Origin: Sphaerotilus natans
GTDB taxonomy: Bacteria > Pseudomonadota > Gammaproteobacteria > Burkholderiales > Burkholderiaceae_C
NCBI RefSeq assembly: GCF_900156335.1
Contig: NZ_FTMZ01000003.1
Location: 65,950 to 129,949 of the forward strand
Direction of reading: 5' to 3'
Length of the DNA stretch: 64,000 nucleotides
The notes under the pieces were generated by a model. That model saw only the letters and a program-made list of their open reading frames with translations, ran no database searches and was not told the origin of the DNA. The position numbers and the translations under genes were made by a program. Of the stretch, positions 17,096-27,525 are shown piece by piece. Each line of letters starts with the position of its first letter. Position 1 is the stretch's first letter.

Positions 17096-17413
17096 ATGAA
17101 CATCGTCTTGACCTTTCCTGATCTTCGCCGCGGCCTGGCCGTGACCGCGCTCGCTGTGCTGCCGCTGACGCTGGCGGGCTGCGGCGTGGTGGCGGTGGCC
17201 GGCTCGGTGGCGGGTGCGGCCATCACCGTCGGCAGCGCGGCGGTGTCGGTCGGCGCCACCGTGGTCACCACCGGCGTCAAGGTGACCGGCAAGGCGATCG
17301 GCAAGACCATCGACGCGGTCAGCGGCGAGCCGGCCGCCGCTGCGGCCGAGGGCGGTGGCATCGTCGTGGCGCCGTTGCCGGGCGAGCCGGGTGCCAGCAC
17401 ACCGGCGCGCTGA
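17096..17413 (+). CDS. Small Gly/Ala/Val-rich lipoprotein
   Basis: The 105-residue product has a lipoprotein signal with lipobox LTLAGC near residue 28. A low-complexity Val/Ala/Gly/Thr stretch follows (VVAVAGSVAGAAITVGSAAVSVGATVV), then TGKAIGKTIDAV and a Pro/Gly-rich tail. Small lipoproteins of this kind are frequent in Burkholderiales without a known role. ATG 17096 was chosen because it directly precedes the signal; a TTG at 17072 in frame is possible. It is divergent from phoX. Confidence 0.7.
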   Translation: MNIVLTFPDLRRGLAVTALAVLPLTLAGCGVVAVAGSVAGAAITVGSAAVSVGATVVTTGVKVTGKAIGKTIDAVSGEPAAAAAEGGGIVVAPLPGEPGASTPAR

Positions 17414-17434
17414 ACATCGCTGAACATCGCTGAA
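17411..17434 (+). repeat. Tandem 10-bp repeat starting at a stop codon
   Basis: TGAACATCGC occurs twice in a row (17411-17420, 17421-17430) and is followed by TGAA. The first TGA is the lipoprotein stop. A 10-base unit places the next TGA in another frame. Confidence 0.65.
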
Positions 17435-17535
17435 TCCCGCAGAAGTCGCAGACGGCGAATTTCGGCGGCGATTCGGGGCTCCGGGCCTGGCGATCGCCCC
17501 CTGAGCGGGCGTTCCGGCGTGATCGACATGCTTCC

Positions 17536-17541
17536 TATGAT
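17536..17541 (+). promoter_or_regulatory. Possible -10 element for the oxidase-cytochrome gene
   Basis: TATGAT at 17536-17541 lies in the AT-richest part of the 168-base interval, 40 bases before the start codon. No good -35 is seen at 16-18 bases spacing, so an activator would be expected. The rest of the interval 17435-17581 shows nothing else recognisable. Confidence 0.25.
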
Positions 17542-17581
17542 TCGGGAAACATTTGATTACAGCTGATCGACGCACTCGCCC

Positions 17582-20500
17582 ATGCCCTGTCTCTCGCTTG
17601 TTGGTGTCCGTTCCGGTCGCCCGGGCCCTGCCCGATTCCACCGTCTCGGCGCCCTGTCGGCCTTGGCGATCACGCTGCTGCTGGCGGGCTGCTGGGGCTC
17701 GGACGAGGAAGCCTCGTCCACCCCGACGGGCGCCTCGCCGGCCGCCACCGAGGTGGGCGCGCCGCGTGCGCGCACGATGGCGATCGATCCGGCGCGGGCG
17801 CGCTGGTCGGCGGTGCGCACGCTGCCGCTGGTGCCGGTGTCGGCGGCCAATCTGCCCGACGGGCGGGTGCTGATGTGGTCGGCCGAGGAGAAGTTCAGCT
17901 TCGGCGGGGCCGGGCGCACCTACACGCTGACCTTCGATCCGGTCAGCGGCGCGGTCGCCGAGCGGCTGGTCACCGAGACCGGCCACGACATGTTCTGCCC
18001 CGGCACCACCAACCTGGCCGACGGCCGGCTGCTGGTCAACGGCGGGCTGGACTCGGCCCGGACCTCGATCTTCGACCCGGCCACCGGCACCTGGCGCAGC
18101 GGCGCGACGATGAACATTCCGCGCGGCTACCAGGCCAACACGCTGCTGGCCGACGGCAGCGTGCTGACGCTGGGCGGCTCGTGGAGCGGCGGCGTCGGCA
18201 ACAAGCACGGCGAGGTCTGGACCGAGGCGGGCGGCTGGCGGCGGCTGAGCGGCGTGCCGATCGACTCCTTCCTGTCGCCCGATCCGTCGCGCAACTTCGG
18301 CGGCGACTCGCATTTCTGGCTGATCCCGGCCGGCAACGGGCGGGTCTTTCACGCCGGCCCCGGCGTCAACATGCACTGGATCGATCCGACCGGCACCGGC
18401 GCGGTCGAGCCCGCCGGGCGCCGTGGCGACGACGAGTTCAGCGTCAGCGGCACCACGGTGATGTATGACGCCGGCCGGGTGCTCAAGACCGGCGGCGGCC
18501 CCGGCTACGACAGCGTGCAGGCCAATGCCAACACCTACGTGATCGACCTGGCCGGCGGGGCGACGGTGCGGAAAGTCGCGCCGATGGCCTACCGGCGCGC
18601 CTTCCACAACAGCGTGGTGCTGCCGGACGGCCGGGTGGTGATCCTGGGCGGGCAGACCTACGCGGTCGGCTTCTCGGATGCCAACGCGGTGCTGGCGCCC
18701 GAGATCTGGGATCCGCAGACCGAGACCTTCGCGACGCTGCCGGCGATGAGCGTGCCGCGCAACTACCACAGCATCGCGCTGCTGCTGCCCGATGGCCGGG
18801 TGCTGTCGGCCGGCGGCGGGCTGTGCGGCGCGGGCTGCGCGGCCAATCATCCGGACCTGCAGATCCTCAGCCCGCCCTATCTGTTCAATGCCGATGGCAG
18901 CGTCGCGATCCGGCCGCTCATCCAGCGCGCGCCCGAGCGCGCCGGTCATGGCGAGGTGGTCGAGGTGCAGACCGACAGCCCGGTCGAGGCCTTCTCGATC
19001 GTGCGCCTGTCCTCGACCACGCACACCGTCAACAACGACCAGCGCCGCCTGCCGCTGAATTTCCGTGCGCTGGGCGGCAACCGCTATGCGGTGGACATGC
19101 CGAGCAATCCGGGCCTGGCGCTGCCGGGCCACTGGATGCTGTTTGCGCTGAATGCCGCCGGCACGCCCTCGGTGTCGATCCGGCTGCATCTGACGCTCGA
19201 CGGCAGCCCGGCGATCGCGCCGGTGGCCGACCAGAGCGCGGCGGTCGGCGCGGCGGTGGACTTCGCACCGCGGCTGACGCTGCCGGCCGGCACGGTGGCC
19301 ACCTGGCGCGCCAGCGGCCTGCCCGACGGCGTGACGATCGACGCCGCCAGCGGCCGCATCCGCGGCACGCCGACGGTGGCCGGCACCTTCCGGGTCTCGG
19401 TCTTCGTCACCGCCGCCACCGGCACCGGTGCCAGCCGCACCGTCTCGACCGATTTTGTCTGGCGTGTCGGCGATCCGCGCGCGACCCGCTTCGTGCGGCT
19501 GGAGGCGCTGTCGGAGGTCAACGGCAACCCGTGGTCGTCGGCGGCGGAGATCGAGCTGCTCGGCGCCGACGGCCGCAGCCTGCCGCGCACCGGCTGGAGC
19601 GCGCGCGCCGACAGCGCCGAGACCGCCGGCGAGAACGGCGCGGCGGCGAACGTGCTCGACGGCAATCCGGCGACGATCTGGCACACCGAATGGAGCGCGA
19701 CGAACCGGCCGCTGCCGCACTGGATCGAGATCGACCTGAAGCAGGGCGCGGAGGTCACCGGCCTGCGCTACCGCCCGCGCACCGGCTCGCCCAACGGCAC
19801 CATCGGCCGCTACCGGGTGCTGCTCAGCGCTGACGGCAGCACCTGGAGCGCCCCGGTGGCCAGCGGCGACTTCGCCACGCTCGGCGCCGCCGCCGACGAG
19901 AAGGTGATTCACTTCGAGACCAGCGTTGCCCGCGGCCGCAGCGCCAGCCAGTCCTCGCAGTACGAGGCGGGGGCGGCGGCGCGTGCGGTCGACGGCAACA
20001 CCGACGGCAACTGGGGCGCCGGCTCGGTCACCCACACCCTGAGCGAGGCGGGGGCCTGGTGGGAGGTCGATCTCGGCCTCGCCCATGACCTGCACGCGAT
20101 CCGGCTCTGGAACCGCAGCGACTGCTGCGCCGACCGGCTGACGAACTTCCATGTCTTCGTCTCGGCCACGCCGATGGGCGGGCGCACGCTGGCGCAGCTG
20201 CTGGCCGATCCGACGGTCTGGCGCCAGAGCGTCGCCGGCGGCGCACCGCGCGCGCTGCGGCTGGAGGCCGCCGGCGCACGCGGCCGCTTCGTGCGGGTGC
20301 AGCTCGCCGGCACGAATTTCCTGCAGCTCGCCGAGGTGGAGGTGCACGGCCGCCCGGCGCCGGACCTGCCGCCGCCGGTGACGCTGCCGACGCTGCAGCC
20401 GATCACCGTCGCGCCGGTCGTCGCCGGCACGGCGGTGTCGTGGACGGCGCAGCCTTCGGTCGCCGGCCGCTACCAGTACCAGTGGGATTTCGGCGATGGC

Positions 20501-22972
20501 TCGGCGCCGGGCGCCTGGTCGGACTCGGCCTCGGCCAGCCGCAGCTATGCGGCGCCGGGTGTCTACACCGTGACGGTGACGCTGCGCACCACGGACGGCC
20601 GCACGACGACCCGCTCGTTCTGGCAGGTGGTGCAGGGCGCGGTGGTCGGGCAGGCGGGGCGTTCGTCCTCGCCGCTGGCGGTGGAGACGCGCAGCGGCGC
20701 GCCGGCACGGCTCTGGGCGGTCAATCCCGACCACGGCAGCGTCAGCGTCTTCGACCTGGCGACGAACAGCCGGCTGGCCACGATCGCCACCGGGGCGGCG
20801 CCGCGCACGCTGGCGCTGGCGCCGGATGGCCGCATCTGGGTGGTCAACCGCGACGCGGCGACGATCAGCATCGTCTCGCCGACGACGCTGGCGGTGGTGC
20901 AGACGCTGGCGCTGCCGCGCGCGTCGCAGCCCTACGGCCTGGTGATCGGCGCCGACGGCCAGGCCTGGGTCACGCTGGAGGCGGCCGGGCGGGTGCTGCG
21001 GCTGTCGGCGGCCGGCGCGGTGCAGGCCAGCGCCGAGGTCGGCCTGCACATGCGCCATCTGGCGCTGCAGGCCGACGGCCGCCGGCTGCTGGCGGCGCGC
21101 TTCATCTCGCCGCCGCTGCCGGGCGAAGGCACGGCGACGGTGGACACCACCCGCGGCGGCGGCGAGGTGGCGGTGCTGGACGCGGCCACGCTGGCGCGCC
21201 AGTCGACCGTCTGGCTGCGCCACAGCGAGCGGCCCGACACCACGGTGGGCGCCCGCGGCATTCCGAACTATCTCGGCGCGCCGGTCATCGCGCCCGACGG
21301 CCGCAGCGCCTGGCTGCCGTCCAAGCAGGACAATCTGCGCCGCGGCGCGCTGCGCGACGGTCAGCCGCTGACCTTCGAGAGCACGCTGCGTGCGGTCAGC
21401 TCGCGCATCGACCTGGGCAGCTTCAGCGAGGACACCGGCGCGCGCATCGACCATGACAACGGCGGCGTGGCCAGCGCGGCGGTCTTCCACCCGAGCGGCG
21501 GCTATCTCTTCGTCGCGCTGGAGGCCAGCCGGCAGATCGCGGTGGTCGATCCGGCCGGGCGGCGCGAGCTGCTGCGCGTCGATGCCGGACGGGCCCCGCA
21601 GGGGCTGGCGCTGTCGCCCGATGGTCTGACGCTCTATGTGCAGAACTTCCTGGACCGCAGCATCGGCGTGCATGACCTGCGCCCGCTGCTGCAGCGCGGC
21701 GAGCCGGTGCTGCCGCAGCTGCAGGCGATGGCCGCCACCGCGGCCGAGGTGCTGCCGGCGCCGGTGCTGCGCGGCAAGCAGCTCTTCTACGATGCCCGCG
21801 ATCCGCGGCTGGCGCGCGACGGCTACATCAGCTGCGCCGCCTGCCACCACGACGGCAGCCACGACGGCCGCACCTGGGACTTCACCAGCCTGGGCGAAGG
21901 CCTGCGCAACACCCCGAGCCTGCGCGGCCGCGCCGGTGCCCAGGGGCGGCTGCACTGGAGCGCCAACTTCGACGAGGTGCAGGACTTCGAGCACCAGATC
22001 CGCACGCTGCAGCTCGGCACCGGCCTGATGACGGACGCGCAGTTCGCCACCGGCAGCCGCAACCAGACGCTGGGCGACCGCAAGACCGGCGTCAGCGCCG
22101 ATCTGGATGCGCTTGCGGCCTATGTCGGCTCGCTCTCGAGCGCCGACCCGAGCCCGCTGCGCGCCGCCGACGGTGCGCTCACTGCCGATGCGCAGCTCGG
22201 CCGCCAGGTCTTTGCCACCAAGAACTGCGCGCAGTGCCACGGTGGAGCCGCGTTCACCGCCAGCAGCACGAGCGGCAGCCTGATGGACATCGGCACGCTG
22301 CTGCCGTCGAGCGGGCAGCGTCTGGGCGGGGCGCTGGCCGGCATCGACGTGCCGACGCTGCGCGATGTCTGGGCGACCGCACCCTATCTGCACGACGGCC
22401 GGGCCGCGACGCTGGCCGAGGCCCTGACCGCGCACCGCGGCGTGACGCTGACGCCGGCCGAGACCGCGGCGCTGGTGGCCTACCTGCCGCAGATCGGCCG
22501 CGAGGAGGCCAGCGCGCCGACCCCGCCGGTGGCGCCGCCCGCGGTGCAGGCCTCGCCGCTGTTCGGCGGCACCGGCGGCACGCCTTTCACCGATCCGGTG
22601 GCCGCGGGACAGCGCCTGACCGGAGTGACGATCAATGCTGGCTGGTGGATCGACGGGCTGCAGGCCCAGGCGACGCCGTCGGCGCTGCCGTGGCGCAGCG
22701 GCACCGGCGGCGGCCGCTCGAGCTTCACGCTGGCCAGCGGCGAGACGCTGGTGGGCGTGCGCGGCGAGATCGGCGACGGCCGTCTGGTCTCGAAGCTGAG
22801 CTTCGTCACCAGCACCGGCCGGGTGCTCGGCCCCTACGGCCTGAGCCGGGGCTTCAGCCGGGTCACGAGCTTCTCGTTCACCGTGCCGGCGGGGCAGCGC
22901 ATCGTCGGCTTCACCGGCCGCTCGGCGCAGTACCTCGACGCGATCGGCGTCCTGTACACCGCCGCGCCATGA
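17582..22972 (+). CDS. Galactose-oxidase-like copper-radical oxidase fused to di-haem cytochrome c and jacalin-like lectin
   Basis: The 1796-residue lipoprotein (lipobox LLAGC37) has, in order: a kelch-propeller galactose-oxidase domain with DUF1929-type C-terminal part (about 70-540); an Ig-like putative domain (about 545-630); two discoidin-type domains (about 632-780 and 780-925); a PKD domain (about 935-1020, with YQWDFGDG); and a YVTN-type propeller (about 1035-1370). A di-haem cytochrome-peroxidase-like region follows (about 1390-1640) with CAACH at 1418-1422 and CAQCH at 1549-1553. A jacalin-like lectin ends it (about 1658-1796). All galactose-oxidase site residues are present: Cys139 and Tyr183 (cross-link pair), Trp201, Tyr395, His396, His481. 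Spacings C-Y 44, C-W 62 and Y-H 86 equal those of the fungal enzyme. The predicted role is oxidation of a sugar or alcohol at the cell surface with electrons or peroxide handled by the haems (inference). The stop overlaps the next gene. Confidence 0.9.
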   Translation: MPCLSLVGVRSGRPGPARFHRLGALSALAITLLLAGCWGSDEEASSTPTGASPAATEVGAPRARTMAIDPARARWSAVRTLPLVPVSAANLPDGRVLMWSAEEKFSFGGAGRTYTLTFDPVSGAVAERLVTETGHDMFCPGTTNLADGRLLVNGGLDSARTSIFDPATGTWRSGATMNIPRGYQANTLLADGSVLTLGGSWSGGVGNKHGEVWTEAGGWRRLSGVPIDSFLSPDPSRNFGGDSHFWLIPAGNGRVFHAGPGVNMHWIDPTGTGAVEPAGRRGDDEFSVSGTTVMYDAGRVLKTGGGPGYDSVQANANTYVIDLAGGATVRKVAPMAYRRAFHNSVVLPDGRVVILGGQTYAVGFSDANAVLAPEIWDPQTETFATLPAMSVPRNYHSIALLLPDGRVLSAGGGLCGAGCAANHPDLQILSPPYLFNADGSVAIRPLIQRAPERAGHGEVVEVQTDSPVEAFSIVRLSSTTHTVNNDQRRLPLNFRALGGNRYAVDMPSNPGLALPGHWMLFALNAAGTPSVSIRLHLTLDGSPAIAPVADQSAAVGAAVDFAPRLTLPAGTVATWRASGLPDGVTIDAASGRIRGTPTVAGTFRVSVFVTAATGTGASRTVSTDFVWRVGDPRATRFVRLEALSEVNGNPWSSAAEIELLGADGRSLPRTGWSARADSAETAGENGAAANVLDGNPATIWHTEWSATNRPLPHWIEIDLKQGAEVTGLRYRPRTGSPNGTIGRYRVLLSADGSTWSAPVASGDFATLGAAADEKVIHFETSVARGRSASQSSQYEAGAAARAVDGNTDGNWGAGSVTHTLSEAGAWWEVDLGLAHDLHAIRLWNRSDCCADRLTNFHVFVSATPMGGRTLAQLLADPTVWRQSVAGGAPRALRLEAAGARGRFVRVQLAGTNFLQLAEVEVHGRPAPDLPPPVTLPTLQPITVAPVVAGTAVSWTAQPSVAGRYQYQWDFGDGSAPGAWSDSASASRSYAAPGVYTVTVTLRTTDGRTTTRSFWQVVQGAVVGQAGRSSSPLAVETRSGAPARLWAVNPDHGSVSVFDLATNSRLATIATGAAPRTLALAPDGRIWVVNRDAATISIVSPTTLAVVQTLALPRASQPYGLVIGADGQAWVTLEAAGRVLRLSAAGAVQASAEVGLHMRHLALQADGRRLLAARFISPPLPGEGTATVDTTRGGGEVAVLDAATLARQSTVWLRHSERPDTTVGARGIPNYLGAPVIAPDGRSAWLPSKQDNLRRGALRDGQPLTFESTLRAVSSRIDLGSFSEDTGARIDHDNGGVASAAVFHPSGGYLFVALEASRQIAVVDPAGRRELLRVDAGRAPQGLALSPDGLTLYVQNFLDRSIGVHDLRPLLQRGEPVLPQLQAMAATAAEVLPAPVLRGKQLFYDARDPRLARDGYISCAACHHDGSHDGRTWDFTSLGEGLRNTPSLRGRAGAQGRLHWSANFDEVQDFEHQIRTLQLGTGLMTDAQFATGSRNQTLGDRKTGVSADLDALAAYVGSLSSADPSPLRAADGALTADAQLGRQVFATKNCAQCHGGAAFTASSTSGSLMDIGTLLPSSGQRLGGALAGIDVPTLRDVWATAPYLHDGRAATLAEALTAHRGVTLTPAETAALVAYLPQIGREEASAPTPPVAPPAVQASPLFGGTGGTPFTDPVAAGQRLTGVTINAGWWIDGLQAQATPSALPWRSGTGGGRSSFTLASGETLVGVRGEIGDGRLVSKLSFVTSTGRVLGPYGLSRGFSRVTSFSFTVPAGQRIVGFTGRSAQYLDAIGVLYTAAP

Positions 22973-23421
22973 ACGGGGTGTCCGCGATGGTGGCGACGCT
23001 GATGGCTCTGTCGGCCGCCCTGCCGGCGGCGGCCACGCCGCAGGCGGTCGCCCGCACGCACGGCGAGGCGCTGTGGCGCGGCGAGCGGCCGCTGGCCGGC
23101 CAGATCGCCGGGCATGCGCAGGCGATGCCGGCGGCGGCGCTGCGCTGCATCAACTGCCATGGCGGCGGCCCCGGCGCGGCGCCGGGCGGGGCGCCCCGGC
23201 TCGATGCCGCCACGTTGACCCGGCCGCTGGCGCGGCGTGGCGGGCCGCCGTCGGTCTATGACGAGCAGGCCTTCTGCCGGCTGCTGCGCACCGGCATCGA
23301 TCCGGCCGCAGTGCTGCTGCCGCGCGAGATGCCGCGCTACCGCATCGACGATCATGACTGTGCCGCGCTGTGGCGGCATCTGGTGGCATCTGATGGCGAC
23401 GCGCCGAGGATCACGCGATGA
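22969..23421 (+). CDS. Small exported mono-haem cytochrome c-like protein (copy 1)
   Basis: The 150-residue product has a signal peptide (LMALSAALPAAA, ending near residue 22) and one haem-binding motif CINCH at residues 60-64. A possible axial Met lies in REMPRY around residue 120. Two further cysteines sit in FCRLLRTG and DCAALWRHL. The same layout recurs in the protein at 26645-27094. Its ATG overlaps the stop of the oxidase gene (22969-22972), so the two are translationally coupled. It likely passes electrons to or from the fusion protein (inference). Confidence 0.75.
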   Translation: MNGVSAMVATLMALSAALPAAATPQAVARTHGEALWRGERPLAGQIAGHAQAMPAAALRCINCHGGGPGAAPGGAPRLDAATLTRPLARRGGPPSVYDEQAFCRLLRTGIDPAAVLLPREMPRYRIDDHDCAALWRHLVASDGDAPRITR

Positions 23422-23431
23422 GGAGCTGTCG

Positions 23432-24035
23432 ATGAGAACGCAGCCCGCCCCGATGACACGCCGCGCCTGGCTGCGCGGCCTGGGCGCACTGGCGGCCGGG
23501 ACCGCCGGGTGGGTGGCCGGCGCGCCGGCACAGGCGCATGGCGAGCTGGGTCCGCTCACCCCGCCGCAGCCGCTGCCCGATCTCGTGCTGACGCTGCATG
23601 ACGGCCGCCGCGTGGCGCTGGCGCCTCTGCTGCGGGGCCGGGTGACCGCGCTGCAGCTGATGTTCACCGGCTGCAGCTCGGTCTGCCCGCTGCAGGGCGC
23701 GCTGTTCGCGCAGACGCAGGCGCAGCTGTCCACCTCCACCCCGCCGCTGCCTTGGCAGCTGCTGTCGGTCAGCATCGACCCGCTGGGCGACGATGCCCGC
23801 GCGCTCGCGGCCTGGCGGCAGCGTCACGGCGCCGGCGCCCGCTGGCTGGCCGGCGTGCCGGCGCTGGCCGAGGCGGATCTGCTGCTCGACCGGCTGCGCG
23901 GCCGCAGCAGCCGCGGGCCGGATCGCCACACCTCGCAGGTCTTCGTGATCGACGCGGCCGGGCGGCTGGCCTTTCGCACCGCCGAGCTGGCCGATCCGGC
24001 CGCGATCGTCACGGCGCTGCGCGGCGTGGCGGGTG

Positions 24036-24055
<20 letters not shown>
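23432..24055 (+). CDS. SCO1/SenC-family copper chaperone
   Basis: The 207-residue product has a Tat-like signal (TRRAWLRGLGALAAGTAG) and a thioredoxin fold. The SCO copper ligands are CSSVC (Cys81, Cys85) and His166 in DRHTSQVFVID. SCO proteins deliver or reduce copper for periplasmic cuproenzymes, classically the CuA site of cytochrome oxidase. Its position 10 bases after the cytochrome gene, in the operon of a predicted copper-radical oxidase, suggests that enzyme as its client (inference). AGGAG lies 8 bases before the ATG. The last 20 bases overlap the convergent uvrD. Confidence 0.88.
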
Positions 24056-26414
<2,359 letters not shown>

Positions 26415-26644
26415 CGCGGAATTCTACGGGGCGCCCCCTGGTCATCGGCCTCGTGGGCCGCCCGAGCTGAACGAGGGCGAAGAACGCCGGCGTTCCCGGT
26501 CGCGCCGCCCCGGATTCCCGTGTGGCGGCGCGACCCGGCCGGGGGGATGGCGGGCGGGCGGCGGGCTGAGAGCATGCCTGCCACCGGCCGATCCGTGCGA
26601 TCGGTCACGAACAACCGCCCGATCCGCCCGCGCCTTTTCACCCC

Positions 26645-27094
26645 ATGAACACCTCCGACCTGCGCCGCCTGCTGCTGTTCACGCTCCTGGGCGGTCTGAT
26701 GCTGCTGCTGATGACCGTGCTGCATCTGGACCTGCCGACGCCGGATCTGCCGGTGCCGCTGGAGGGCGCTGCCCTGCCGGAGCAGGCCCGCGCCGAGCGT
26801 CTGCAGGCCGAGGGCCGGGCGCTGTGGCAGGGCGACTGGGCGATGCAGGCCCGGCTGCCCGGTGCGGCCCGCGGCCTTGACGGCCAGGCCTCGCGCTGCG
26901 TGCGCTGCCACGGCGGCACCGCGCTGCCTCGCACCCTGTTGACCCGGGTCGACAGCCAGGCCGGCCTGTGCCGGCTGCTGCGCGAGGGGGCCCGCGCCGA
27001 CGGCAGCCGCATCGCGCCCGCCATGCCGCGCTATGACGCGACCGAATCCGACTGCGCCGCCCTGTGGATGCATCTGGCCACGCCAGCGCGCTGA
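26645..27094 (+). CDS. Membrane-anchored mono-haem cytochrome c-like protein (copy 2)
   Basis: The 149-residue product has an N-terminal transmembrane anchor (residues 9-27) and one haem motif CVRCH at 85-89. It shares with the 22969-23421 protein the segments RALWQG/EALWRG, LCRLLREG, MPRYD and DCAALWMHL. The two are paralogues of a small cytochrome family with an extra cysteine pair, separated only by uvrD. Its partner is unknown; the nearby oxidase-cytochrome cluster is the obvious candidate. It is divergent from uvrD with 230 bp between them, in which I see no further feature. Confidence 0.75.
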   Translation: MNTSDLRRLLLFTLLGGLMLLLMTVLHLDLPTPDLPVPLEGAALPEQARAERLQAEGRALWQGDWAMQARLPGAARGLDGQASRCVRCHGGTALPRTLLTRVDSQAGLCRLLREGARADGSRIAPAMPRYDATESDCAALWMHLATPAR

Positions 27095-27525
27095 CGAATA
27101 TCTCGACAACAATCTCGGCAACAGGATTTCAGGAATTTCACGATACCTTGGTACGGTTCATTCCAAAGTGGGAGTGGTCGTATATCTGATCCCGATGCAA
27201 CCGGTTTTGTTCGGCTGAGGGCGGTGTTGGCATCCTGTTGCTGGCTGTCGAATCAGGTTGCATGAAAACGTGATTTCTTAGCAGAATCAGGCCTCAAGTT
27301 CGTGGCCGACATGCTGCGTGAGGGTGAAGACGCTAGCCTTCGCGCCATGCCGCTCCTGGTGGAGCCCCGGCGCAATGACTGGCTCGCGGACTGAGATATC
27401 CCTTGAAAGGAATCTCGGTCCTTCTCTGGGCGTCGAGGGTTTTCACCTATTCCTGCCCGACGTGTTGTCGGGAAGGTCTGCAGGGCGGATCCGGATCAAA
27501 AGAAACAGAAATCAAGGCTGACCTC
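27095..27525 (+). other. Long leader/promoter interval before the surface-protein operon
   Basis: 431 bp with lower GC than the surroundings, especially 27095-27300, and no gene with coding bias. The frame of the downstream gene stays open back to 27403, but its third codon positions there are not GC-biased, so it is treated as untranslated. A hairpin occurs at 27452-27476: CCCGAC (27456-27461), five-base loop, GTCGGG (27467-27472), extended by CCT/AGG across one mismatch. No clear -35/-10 pair was found. Confidence 0.5.

Noticed and set aside
17063-22435. A 1790-codon open frame on the minus strand opposite the oxidase gene
   Set aside because: Same shadow effect; the plus-strand product has recognisable domains and active-site residues, the minus-strand one has none.
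27294-27310. TCAAGTTC followed by GCCGACA as another sigma-28 promoter
   Set aside because: The two halves are only 3 bases apart instead of about 11-12.
27403-27525. Extending the SdrD-B gene upstream to an in-frame start at 27403
   Set aside because: It would put 41 residues before the signal peptide; third positions there lack the GC bias and ATG 27526 has its own ribosome site.
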